Assembly (NCBI GenBank): GCA_030681075.1
Contig: JAUXUE010000037.1
Coordinates: forward strand, 1 to 7,571
Reading direction: 5' to 3'
Length of the DNA stretch: 7,571 nt
Source of the DNA: Candidatus Amesbacteria bacterium
GTDB lineage: Bacteria > Patescibacteriota > Microgenomatia > CAZETR01 > Amesbacteraceae
The notes below the pieces were generated by a model. That model had not been told where the DNA came from and made no database searches. It saw only the letters and a list, made by a program, of their open reading frames with translations. Shown here in pieces: positions 1 through 5,003 of the stretch; positions within the stretch are counted from its first letter, which is position 1, and every line of letters starts with the position of its first letter. A program made the position numbers and the translations under genes.

Positions 1-300
1 GAGGTATTTACCAAGGCTCTGGCTATAGAACTATCTAAAGTCAAAGAAAAAGTCCGTGAGCTTTCGGTAGATATAAAGATCAAGGAAAAACATGGCCACC
101 AGATAGCCTTGACTCCAAGGCAAATAACTCTGGTAGAATACCTGAATGCCAATGGTGAAATAAATATGGCGGTAGCCCGCAAATTGTTGTCGATGGTTTC
201 TGAAGATACAATCCTTCGTGAATTTAAATATCTGACTGAAAACGGAATTGTAGACAAGAAGGGATCGACTAAGGCTGCCCGTTATATACTTAAAAAATAA
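1..300 (+). CDS. C-terminal winged-helix domain of a truncated gene (possibly Fic-family)
   Basis: The frame is open from base 1 to the TAA at 298-300, so the gene starts outside the window and 99 residues remain. The TTG at 109 is inside this frame and need not be the start. The first ~35 residues are charged and helical. The rest looks like a winged helix-turn-helix: a first helix around TPRQITLVEYL, then a helix-turn-helix with VSEDTILREFKYL as the recognition helix, and a basic wing ending in KAARYILKK. From family knowledge, this arrangement (a helix ending in KVKEKV, then a 'RQ..LVEYL' helix and a DeoR-like wing) occurs at the C-terminus of many Fic-domain proteins and in small DeoR-like regulators. 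With the N-terminus missing I cannot tell which. DNA binding is inferred. A TATACT hexamer at 285-290 inside its end could serve the next gene. Confidence 0.6.
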   Translation, partial: EVFTKALAIELSKVKEKVRELSVDIKIKEKHGHQIALTPRQITLVEYLNANGEINMAVARKLLSMVSEDTILREFKYLTENGIVDKKGSTKAARYILKK

Positions 301-320
301 ACATGACAGGAGACGCACAA

Positions 321-491
321 ATGTTTTATATTATGCTGGCCTTGCCATCGCTCTTTGGCTTGACATTGGTAGGCGAAGGAATCTATAAAATGGCAACTTA
401 TCAAGAGGGAAAGATTAATATAATTTTGGGAAGTTTGTTTTTGGCAGTAGTTGTCTTTGGCTACTTTTATCTGAAAGATTACTTAAGATAA
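321..491 (+). CDS. Small two-pass membrane protein, function unknown
   Basis: This encodes 56 residues (MFYIMLALPS...) with two hydrophobic segments, about residues 2-20 and 33-51, separated by a short charged loop (YKMATYQEGK). It ends in a basic tail, LKDYLR. An in-frame ATG at 303 would add six polar residues (MTGDAQ). I prefer 321 because AGGAG at 308-312 is an ideal Shine-Dalgarno site 8 nt before it and would lie inside the coding sequence if 303 were used. It starts 20 bases after the preceding winged-helix gene ends, so the two may be co-transcribed. A terminator-bearing gap follows. I do not recognise a family. Whether it is a real conserved gene rests on the RBS and the clean hydrophobic pattern. 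Confidence 0.6.
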   Translation: MFYIMLALPSLFGLTLVGEGIYKMATYQEGKINIILGSLFLAVVVFGYFYLKDYLR

Positions 492-537
492 CTCCCTCTC
501 ATTCTCCCTCTTAATTTAAGAGGGAGACGTTACTCCC
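492..537. repeat. CTCCCTCT direct and inverted repeat cluster
   Basis: A perfect inverted repeat (arms 504-514 and 516-526, centred on T515) is preceded by a second copy of CTCCCTCT at 492-499 and followed by CTCCC at 533-537. The right arm AGAGGGAG can therefore pair with either upstream copy, and GGGAG with the downstream CTCCC. No T-run follows, so this is not a standard terminator. It may be a small dispersed palindromic element. Confidence 0.6.
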
Positions 538-598
538 ACTATTTAATGAAATATTGACGTTGTTCACATCGGTCGCGAGAACCATCCCCCCTACAAGC

Positions 599-629
599 AA
601 TATTCCACAAGGGTGGAATATTTTATTTT
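599..629 (+). terminator. Rho-independent terminator
   Basis: A perfect 10-bp stem (599-608 with 613-622) closes a 4-nt AAGG loop and runs directly into a T-rich tract, TTTTATTTT at 621-629. It sits after the 56-residue membrane protein and just before the promoter of the next gene. It would therefore separate the two transcription units. Confidence 0.85.
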
Positions 630-632
630 GTA

Positions 633-641
633 TGATATAAT
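633..641 (+). promoter_or_regulatory. Extended -10 promoter, leaderless start
   Basis: TG at 633-634, one base, then a perfect TATAAT at 636-641 match the extended -10 consensus. No -35 is visible; that position falls in the terminator stem. Exactly six bases separate the hexamer from the ATG at 648. The expected transcription start is therefore the A of the start codon, and no Shine-Dalgarno site is present. Confidence 0.7.
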
Positions 642-647
642 GAGTCC

Positions 648-878
648 ATGGAAAAAACACAGTTTAATTTCACAGCCTGGGTGGAGGAGGCCAATGATCA
701 CGAACGTCGTATAGCTAGTGTGTTGGGTAATCTTAGGGACCCACTCTCTCTAAGATTGGAGTTGGCAGAAATGTTGCGTATGAATGAAATAAATACAAGA
801 AGAGAAACTGCAAGAATTTATGTTGCTGCCAAACGAGGTAGAGGATTACCAAATTTGGGTGGTGTTCGACTTAAATAA
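648..878 (+). CDS. Small hypothetical protein, basic C-terminus
   Basis: This encodes 76 residues and matches no family I recognise. It is predicted mostly helical: an acidic N-terminal part (AWVEEANDHERR), a Leu-rich middle (LGNLRDPLSLRLELAEMLRM), and an Arg/Lys/Gly-rich tail (AKRGRGLPNLGGVRLK) that could contact nucleic acid. There are no cysteines and no membrane segment. The start is supported by the extended -10 promoter placed exactly for a leaderless transcript. The ligase gene begins 24 bases after its stop. A role linked to the ligase is possible from position only. Confidence 0.55.
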   Translation: MEKTQFNFTAWVEEANDHERRIASVLGNLRDPLSLRLELAEMLRMNEINTRRETARIYVAAKRGRGLPNLGGVRLK

Positions 879-890
879 GGAAAGCTGTAG

Positions 891-896
891 TAAAAT
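891..896 (+). promoter_or_regulatory. Candidate -10 box for leaderless ligase transcript
   Basis: TAAAAT (one mismatch to TATAAT) lies six bases before the ligase ATG at 903, the same spacing as at 648 and 2943. There is no good -35. The only Shine-Dalgarno-like run (AAGGAAAG, 878-884 region) is about 19 nt from the ATG, too far to be used normally. A leaderless start is inferred. Confidence 0.45.
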
Positions 897-902
897 AATA
901 GA

Positions 903-2585
903 ATGAAATTTAGTGAGTTGGCTAAGTATTTGCACAAGCTGGAGGGGACGGCTGGGAGGAATGAAATGACGGTGATATTGGCTGAAATGTTTGCTTTAGC
1001 CACTCCCGAAGAAGCCAGACTAATAGCTTACATGACCCAAGGAAAATTAGGACCGGCTTATAAATCACCTGATTTTGGCATTGCTGATAAAAGTATGGTC
1101 AAAGCTCTGGGAGGCGAAGCTAAAATACTTTTTGACAAGCTCGGAGATTTGGGGCTTGTGATTGAACAGCTCAAAAGTATAAAAGTATCAAAGTATAAAA
1201 GTATAAAAGTGAGTGAAGTTTATGAAAAGCTTTGGGATATAGCGACAATTTCTGGTACTGGATCACAAGATAAAAAGCAACAATTAATAATTAATTTATT
1301 ATCTGAGGTCGATCCGGTATCGGCAAAATATATTGTCAAAATGATCCTTGGAAAACTTCGCACGGGTTTTTCGGACATGACTATCCTTGATAGTTTGTCT
1401 TGGATGCTCTCGGGCAGCAAAAAACTAAAACCTCAAATAGAAGCGATGTATAACGTAAGGGCGGATTTGGGACAAATCGCCATGCAGGTAAAGATGGATA
1501 AGGGGGTAAAGAGGGAATTAGGACCAGTAATTGGGACACCGATCTTGATGGCCAAATGTGAACGGGCTGAGACCACTCTCGATATTTGGGAGAGATTAGA
1601 TAAATGCGCAGTGGAATACAAGCTTGACGGACTTCGAATTCAAGCACATATTAGTGATAAAGTGACCTTGTTTTCCAGGGGTCTAGAAAATGTCACTTCT
1701 ATGTATCCAGATATTTGCGAAGGTCTAAAAAAACAAATAAATCACAATTGTATTGTGGAAGGGGAGATGATTGCTCTGGATAAGAACGGCCGGTTTTTAC
1801 CTTTTCAGGAAACGGTCCAGCGCAAGCGAAAATATGATATTTTGGAAATGCTGGAAACGGTCCCACTAAATATATTTTTGTTTGATGTTTTAATGTTGGA
1901 TGGGTCAAATGTGATGAATGAGGCAAATGAGACAAGAAGAAAACTTTTGGAGAGTATTGTTACTCCTGGAGACACTGTAAAATTGATGATTAGAAATAAG
2001 ATAGAGCAAGAGAAAGAGATAGAGGAATTTTTCCAGCAATCTTTAAAAGCTGGGACTGAAGGGATAATTGCCAAAAAATTGGATGGGGGATATGCAGCAG
2101 GAGCTCGGGATTTCAATTGGATAAAATACAAAAAAAGCTACCAACAGTCTGCTTTGTCTGATACTCTGGATGTGGTGGTTATGGGCTATGATGAAGGCCA
2201 GGGAAAGAGATCCAAGTTTGGTATTGGTGACTTTTTGGCTGGAGTATATAATCCTGAGTCTGACAAATATTTTACAATAGCAAAAGTAGGGACGGGATTG
2301 ACTGATGAGGAATGGCAGCGCATGGCTTCAAATCTCAAACCACAAATCACAATGACCAAACCAAGTAATTTTGAAGTATCAAGCCAAATGAAATGTGATC
2401 ATTGGGTGGAGCCAAAGATTGTCGTGGAACTGCTGGCTGACGAAATTACCAAGTCTCCGATGCATACCAGCGGATATGCTTTGAGGTTTCCTAGACTAGT
2501 TTCGTTTCGGGAAAAGAAGCCTACTGATGCTACCTCTATGAAAGAGCTGGAAAAAATGGTTAAATTACAAAAAGATCGGCGGTGA
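903..2585 (+). CDS. lig: ATP-dependent DNA ligase, archaeal/eukaryotic type
   Basis: This 560-residue enzyme seals nicks in duplex DNA using ATP through a lysyl-AMP intermediate. Three domains are in the normal order: an N-terminal helical DNA-binding domain (~1-205), the nucleotidyltransferase core (~210-415) and an OB-fold (~420-540). Visible motifs are the adenylated lysine in K240-L-D-G (motif I), FSRGLENVT at 257-265 (III), EGE at 286-288 (IIIa), EGIIAKK at 386-392 (IV), WIKYKK at 406-411 (V) and RFPR at 528-531 (VI). All key residues are present, so it should be active. The length fits the archaeal family (~550-600). Bacteria normally use NAD-dependent LigA for replication; whether this genome also has one cannot be seen here. 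Residues 91-104 are encoded by an 8-bp tandem repeat in the loop before the GTGSQDKK region. The stop TGA overlaps the next gene's Shine-Dalgarno site. Confidence 0.95.
   Translation: MKFSELAKYLHKLEGTAGRNEMTVILAEMFALATPEEARLIAYMTQGKLGPAYKSPDFGIADKSMVKALGGEAKILFDKLGDLGLVIEQLKSIKVSKYKSIKVSEVYEKLWDIATISGTGSQDKKQQLIINLLSEVDPVSAKYIVKMILGKLRTGFSDMTILDSLSWMLSGSKKLKPQIEAMYNVRADLGQIAMQVKMDKGVKRELGPVIGTPILMAKCERAETTLDIWERLDKCAVEYKLDGLRIQAHISDKVTLFSRGLENVTSMYPDICEGLKKQINHNCIVEGEMIALDKNGRFLPFQETVQRKRKYDILEMLETVPLNIFLFDVLMLDGSNVMNEANETRRKLLESIVTPGDTVKLMIRNKIEQEKEIEEFFQQSLKAGTEGIIAKKLDGGYAAGARDFNWIKYKKSYQQSALSDTLDVVVMGYDEGQGKRSKFGIGDFLAGVYNPESDKYFTIAKVGTGLTDEEWQRMASNLKPQITMTKPSNFEVSSQMKCDHWVEPKIVVELLADEITKSPMHTSGYALRFPRLVSFREKKPTDATSMKELEKMVKLQKDRR
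1173..1212 (+). repeat. 8-bp tandem repeat (AAAAGTAT x ~5) inside ligase
   Basis: Five adjacent 8-bp units start at 1173, 1181, 1189, 1197 and 1205: AAAAGTAT twice, CAAAGTAT, AAAAGTAT, then AAAAGTGA. They encode ligase residues 91-104, which show an 8-residue period (KSIKVSKY, KSIKVSEV). Since 8 is not a multiple of 3, gain or loss of one unit would shift the reading frame. Confidence 0.9.
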
Positions 2586-2586
2586 T
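2578..2586 (+). promoter_or_regulatory. Extended Shine-Dalgarno that fixes the start at 2591
   Basis: GGCGGTGAT differs by one base from GGAGGTGAT, the complement of the usual 16S 3' end. The GGCGG core is 8 nt before the ATG at 2591. It overlaps the ligase TGA. The GTG at 2582 lies inside the site and is unlikely to be the start. Confidence 0.6.
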
Positions 2587-2590
2587 TAGA

Positions 2591-2935
2591 ATGGCAGTAA
2601 AATCAACTAATTCAACAACAAGTCTATCTCCCAATGTCGCAGGAGCGCTTTGCTATGTACCGGTAGTCGGCTGGGTAGCATCGCTCGTACTCTTGATAGT
2701 CGAGAAAAATCCCTCAGTCCGCTGGAATGCCGTACAATCATTACTTTTGTCTGGCGTCTTGTGGCTTGTGGGAGTAGCTTTGACCATGACAATAGTATTA
2801 GCTTTGTTAAATTTCCCAATCATGATCGCAGGACTAATATTAAATTTGGTCTTGGCAGTCAAGACTTACAAGAACGAAACAGTCAAGTTACCAGTCTTGT
2901 CAGATTGGACCGATAAAGTATTGAAAAAGGTATAA
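2591..2935 (+). CDS. DUF4870/Tic20-like small membrane protein
   Basis: This encodes 114 residues with a polar N-terminus, then about three hydrophobic segments (~16-37, 50-72, 74-92) and a charged C-terminal tail. The order Asn-x-x-x-x-Leu-Cys-Tyr-x-Pro-x-x-Gly-Trp, then a helix ending LLIVEK, then PSVRWNAVQS, fits the DUF4870/UPF0132 family pattern, in which an R-x-x-A-x-Q-S motif follows the first hairpin. The biochemical function of that family is not established. ATG 2591 is chosen over GTG 2582 because of the extended Shine-Dalgarno site just upstream. It follows the ligase stop by five bases, suggesting co-transcription. Its own stop codon lies within the TATAAT in front of pth. Confidence 0.75.
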   Translation: MAVKSTNSTTSLSPNVAGALCYVPVVGWVASLVLLIVEKNPSVRWNAVQSLLLSGVLWLVGVALTMTIVLALLNFPIMIAGLILNLVLAVKTYKNETVKLPVLSDWTDKVLKKV

Positions 2936-2936
2936 T
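2931..2936 (+). promoter_or_regulatory. -10 box for leaderless pth transcript
   Basis: A perfect TATAAT, six bases before the pth ATG at 2943, includes the stop codon of the preceding gene (TAA 2933-2935). There is no Shine-Dalgarno site between them. The nearest -35-like sequence, TTGGAC at 2905-2910, is 20 bp away, longer than ideal. The spacing matches the 648 promoter exactly. Confidence 0.5.
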
Positions 2937-2942
2937 CAAACC

Positions 2943-3425
2943 ATGAAAATTATTCTTGGTTTAGGCAATCCCGGTGTAGAGTATGCAAATACTCGTCATA
3001 ATGCCGGGGTTTCCTTTGTTGGCAAGTTGGCCAGTTTATCAGTTGATCAGTCGAGTTATGGATGGCGAAGGGAAAAAAATAAGATGGTCTTTAAGACTGA
3101 CAAATTTACACTGATCAAAACTGCAACAGTATTTATGAACGAGTCGGGAAACTTGATTTCTAAACTTGATTACTTGGCGCACGACGATTTAGATCTAAAA
3201 TTAGGCCAGTATAAAATTCAAAAGGGAGTAGGGCCCAAAGTCCACAATGGTGTGCTGTCGGTCGAAAATACTCTGAAAACAAAAGATTTCTGGAGAATTA
3301 GAATCGGAATCGACAACAGAACTACTCCAATCGATGGTGAAACATATGTATTACAAAAATTCCCTCCAGATGAAAGAAAAATATTGGACGGAGTATTTGA
3401 AAAAATATGTAATGAGTTTGTTTAA
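2943..3425 (+). CDS. pth: Peptidyl-tRNA hydrolase (Pth), short and divergent
   Basis: Pth cleaves the ester bond of peptidyl-tRNAs that drop off the ribosome, recycling tRNA in the cytoplasm. The N-terminus, GLGNPGVEYANTRHNAG, is the family signature. Asn9 and the catalytic His19 are present, with FMNESG at 64-69, the catalytic Asp in HDDLD (Asp81) and the substrate-binding Asn102 in KVHNGV. The usual glycine-rich GGHNGL is reduced to KVHNGV here. At 160 residues the protein is shorter than the usual ~185-195, with reductions in the middle and a trimmed C-terminus. All catalytic residues are present, so activity is likely. It starts 7 bases after the DUF4870-like gene and carries its own -10-like box. 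A gene-free palindrome region follows. Confidence 0.92.
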   Translation: MKIILGLGNPGVEYANTRHNAGVSFVGKLASLSVDQSSYGWRREKNKMVFKTDKFTLIKTATVFMNESGNLISKLDYLAHDDLDLKLGQYKIQKGVGPKVHNGVLSVENTLKTKDFWRIRIGIDNRTTPIDGETYVLQKFPPDERKILDGVFEKICNEFV

Positions 3426-3430
3426 GAAAA

Positions 3431-3525
3431 GACCATTCGACATTTTAGACTGCGCTTCTCGGATCCCGCAAGTCGTTGCTTGCGGGGTCCGCCTGCGATG
3501 CTCGCTTTAAAATGTCTGCATGGTC
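3431..3525. repeat. Branched palindromic element (REP/MITE-like or structured RNA)
   Basis: Outer terminal inverted repeats pair as GACCAT 3431-3436 with 3520-3525, and GACATTTTA 3439-3447 with 3508-3516. Inside is a 13-bp hairpin, 3460-3472 with 3479-3491 (one G-U type pair, 6-nt loop TCGTTG), and a mini-hairpin GCGA/TCGC at 3495-3498 with 3502-3505. The element is more GC-rich than its surroundings and fills most of the 158-bp gap after pth. No T-run follows on the plus strand. On the minus strand the outer stem runs into TTTTCTT, which would suit a terminator, but no minus-strand gene is seen. Confidence 0.75.
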
Positions 3526-3542
3526 GGGAAGGGAGGAAAGTA

Positions 3543-3562
3543 GGGCGGCCTGCAGGCCGCCC
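3543..3562. repeat. 20-bp perfect GC palindrome
   Basis: A perfect palindrome with arms GGGCGGCCTG and CAGGCCGCCC, nearly all G+C in an otherwise moderately AT-rich region. As RNA it would form an 8-bp stem with a TGCA loop, but no T-run follows. It covers the -35 region of the promoter at 3570-3578, so it may act as an operator. A purine-rich run (3526-3540) precedes it. Confidence 0.8.
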
Positions 3563-3569
3563 CAAATAC

Positions 3570-3578
3570 TGGTATATT
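3570..3578 (+). promoter_or_regulatory. Extended -10 promoter, leaderless start
   Basis: TG at 3570-3571, one base, then TATATT at 3573-3578 (one mismatch). Five bases later is the ATG at 3584. No Shine-Dalgarno site is present. The -35 position falls on the centre of the 20-bp palindrome. Confidence 0.55.
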
Positions 3579-3583
3579 AGACA

Positions 3584-3844
3584 ATGAGTATGCAAGCACT
3601 TGGAAATATCTTAAAAAATAAAACCATTGATAAAAATAAGTACATTAGTCGTGAGTTTCAGGATTATGGAGTAAGACTAGCTGAGGATTTGGGCGATCTA
3701 GCTCACAAATCACTTTATATTAAATTATCCAAGACAGTGGATCGTAACATTCTGGAACAATGCAAAAGATTTGTCATCGATAGCAATGCCAACAATAGGG
3801 GAGCTTTGTTTATGTGGAAGATGAAACAATTAAGGAAAAAATGA
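3584..3844 (+). CDS. Conserved-looking 86-residue basic protein, function unknown
   Basis: This encodes 86 residues, soluble, helical and Lys/Arg-rich, ending in MWKMKQLRKK. I do not recognise a named family. The pattern (ISREFQDYGVRLAEDLGDL, then HKSLYIKLSK, then a C-terminal LFMWKMKQL) is reminiscent of small uncharacterised proteins of Patescibacteria, but I cannot verify that here. The start is supported by the extended -10 box 5 nt upstream; a second Met at position 3 is possible. The TGA stop overlaps the next gene's ATG (ATGA), so translation is probably coupled to the membrane nuclease. Confidence 0.65.
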   Translation: MSMQALGNILKNKTIDKNKYISREFQDYGVRLAEDLGDLAHKSLYIKLSKTVDRNILEQCKRFVIDSNANNRGALFMWKMKQLRKK

Positions 3845-4419
3845 CAAAAAAGAAATTGACGGCTGATTGGTTGAAAAGTAAAAAGATACCTGCAATTTTG
3901 ATACCGGGGTTGATTTTGGCAGGAGCATTGGGCTGGGGAGGCTGGAGACAACTGGAAAATTACAAACAAAACAAAATTATTTTTCCTGATTCGGGTATTG
4001 TAACGAATGTCGTCGATGGTGACACATTTACCCTAGATAATATTTCGGTAAGATTAATCGGGGTCGACGCTCCTGCTAACGACGCTTCCTCTACCGCTTT
4101 TCTAAAATCATTAATCCTCAACAAAAAGGTCTGGCTGGAATATGATAGATACCAAGATGATAAATATGGGAGGGTTTTGGCCTGGATTTGGACAAATTGC
4201 GAATCTACTCCACAATTTCTACCTGCAGACTATATGTATAAATCCCAACGCGAATCCAATCTTGGTCTCGTTACCAATCCAGAAGGATGTCAAAAGGGAA
4301 AACTTGTCCAAGAGGAACTAGTTAAATCCAAGATGGCTATAACAATAAAATATAAGGAAAGAGGAGAGGGAAAGTATGAGAAAAGGTTGTATAATTTGAC
4401 TAATGCCCAAGAGAATTGA
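3841..4419 (+). CDS. Membrane-anchored staphylococcal-nuclease-like protein
   Basis: This encodes 192 residues: a Lys-rich N-terminus, one membrane anchor (~16-34), then an SNase-like (TNase) domain from ~50, expected on the outer face. The core is VVDGDTFTLDN (57-67), VRLIGVDAPA (70-79), DKYGRVLAWIW (107-117) and a C-terminal helix KLVQEELVKSKMA. By comparison with staphylococcal nuclease, Asp59/Asp61, Arg71 (Arg35), Asp76 (Asp40) and Arg111 (Arg87) are kept, but the general base Glu43 is replaced by Ala79 (DAPA instead of DTPE). It may be inactive, altered, or a binding protein. ATG 3841 is chosen because AAGGA at 3832-3836 precedes it and ATGA overlaps the upstream stop. An in-frame ATG at 3814 would overlap 31 bases of the upstream gene. 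The 3' end overlaps the next gene by 17 bases. Confidence 0.85.
   Translation: MTKKKLTADWLKSKKIPAILIPGLILAGALGWGGWRQLENYKQNKIIFPDSGIVTNVVDGDTFTLDNISVRLIGVDAPANDASSTAFLKSLILNKKVWLEYDRYQDDKYGRVLAWIWTNCESTPQFLPADYMYKSQRESNLGLVTNPEGCQKGKLVQEELVKSKMAITIKYKERGEGKYEKRLYNLTNAQEN
4390..4395 (+). promoter_or_regulatory. Candidate -10 box for the 4403 gene
   Basis: A perfect TATAAT seven bases before ATG 4403, inside the 3' end of the nuclease gene (codons for Tyr-Asn). TG precedes it directly rather than with the usual one-base gap. No -35 or Shine-Dalgarno site is visible. It could be a codon-driven coincidence. Confidence 0.35.
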
Positions 4420-4906
4420 GATAAAGACACTGATAACTTTTAGTATATTGTTGGTAGTGGTTGTCGTTCATAGAAATTGGAGTGATATATGGCTTGGGGT
4501 GGGGTGGATCTTGGGATACTTTGCCACAGAGCTGGATCAGATTTTCTATGCTACGGTCTGTAATCCTCATGAATTATCATGCCAGAGAGTCCAATCCGAG
4601 ATAGCCAAGAAAGACTGGAAAAATGCCTGGAGAATGCTCCAAGACTCTAAAGCCGAAAGAACCAAATTGCCAATTCATAATATAGTGACGGGCTTGGTTT
4701 TGGGAGTTCTCGGAGTGTGGCTGGTTACCAGTAGCCTTAGCATCTTGGCTTCAGGACTTGTCATTTCACTGGGTATAAAACTTTTCTTGGAATTTACACT
4801 TGATAAAAATCAAATCGATTGGTATTGGCTCTTGCCCAAGCCCCTGAGGCTAAAGGAAATTTGGGGAGTGTTACTACTCTTGCAATTATTTTTGCTTGTG
4901 AGATAG
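4403..4906 (+). CDS. Multi-pass membrane protein, function unknown
   Basis: This encodes 167 residues with hydrophobic segments at about 9-22, 30-46, 93-111, 113-132 and 151-166. A soluble loop lies between the second and third, with two cysteines (CNPHELSC, residues 53-60) and a basic amphipathic stretch (KKDWKNAWRMLQDSKAERTK). Aromatic residues (IDWYWLLPKP) precede the last segment. I do not recognise a family. It overlaps the nuclease gene by 17 bases in another frame, so the two are probably translated together. If the nuclease acts outside the membrane, this protein could be a partner in that layer; this is inferred only from position. The TAG at 4904-4906 is followed by the motif array. 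Confidence 0.65.
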   Translation: MPKRIEIKTLITFSILLVVVVVHRNWSDIWLGVGWILGYFATELDQIFYATVCNPHELSCQRVQSEIAKKDWKNAWRMLQDSKAERTKLPIHNIVTGLVLGVLGVWLVTSSLSILASGLVISLGIKLFLEFTLDKNQIDWYWLLPKPLRLKEIWGVLLLLQLFLLVR

Positions 4907-4911
4907 TCGCG

Positions 4912-4994
4912 GTCATACGATTGGCATACGGTGGGCATACCATGGTCATACAATTGTATGACAACGAATGACTATTGAATGACTATCGTATGAC
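4912..4994. repeat. Inverted array of eight GTCATAC motifs at ~11-bp steps
   Basis: Plus-strand motifs start at 4912 (GTCATAC), 4923 and 4934 (GGCATAC) and 4945 (GTCATAC), exactly 11 bp apart. The complementary arm has GTATGAC at 4956, GAATGAC at 4966 and 4977, and GTATGAC at 4988 (steps 10, 11, 11). The two central motifs form an 18-bp perfect palindrome (4945-4962); the two outermost form a 10-bp inverted repeat (4912-4921 with 4985-4994). Each arm's inner pair carries its own identical change. The array runs into the trxA promoter, so an operator for a multimeric regulator is the simplest reading. Confidence 0.85.
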
Positions 4995-5003
4995 TGGTAA
5001 TAT
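4975..5003 (+). promoter_or_regulatory. Promoter of the trxA-trxB-dsbA-trmH operon
   Basis: TTGAAT at 4975-4980 (-35, TTGA matching), a 17-bp spacer, then TG-N-TAATAT with TG at 4995-4996 and the hexamer at 4998-5003. The ATG at 5011 is seven bases after it, so the mRNA would have no leader or almost none. The -35 lies in the seventh motif of the array and the spacer holds the eighth, so a protein on the array should affect this promoter directly. Confidence 0.6.

Noticed and set aside
31..318. Minus-strand reading frame of 95 codons
   Set aside because: It lies opposite the winged-helix gene, has no convincing start signal, and its composition is that of an antisense shadow.
554..559. TTGACG as a -35 box of a small RNA gene in 540-600
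   Set aside because: No -10 hexamer lies at 16-18 bp downstream (the region reads gagaac), so a promoter is not supported.
1805..2131. Minus-strand 108-codon frame inside the ligase
   Set aside because: The plus strand here encodes the conserved ligase adenylation domain, so the antisense frame is a by-product.
2650..2916. Plus-strand 88-codon frame overlapping the DUF4870-like gene
   Set aside because: It is an alternative frame fully inside a gene with recognisable membrane segments and family motifs, and it has no Shine-Dalgarno site or promoter of its own.
3431..3525. Terminator for pth or a tRNA gene
   Set aside because: No T-run follows on the plus strand, and the branched fold lacks tRNA T-loop, anticodon and acceptor features.
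4912..4994. CRISPR array
   Set aside because: The units are 7 bp at an 11-bp period with inverted arms; there are no 20-40 bp repeats or spacers and no cas genes.
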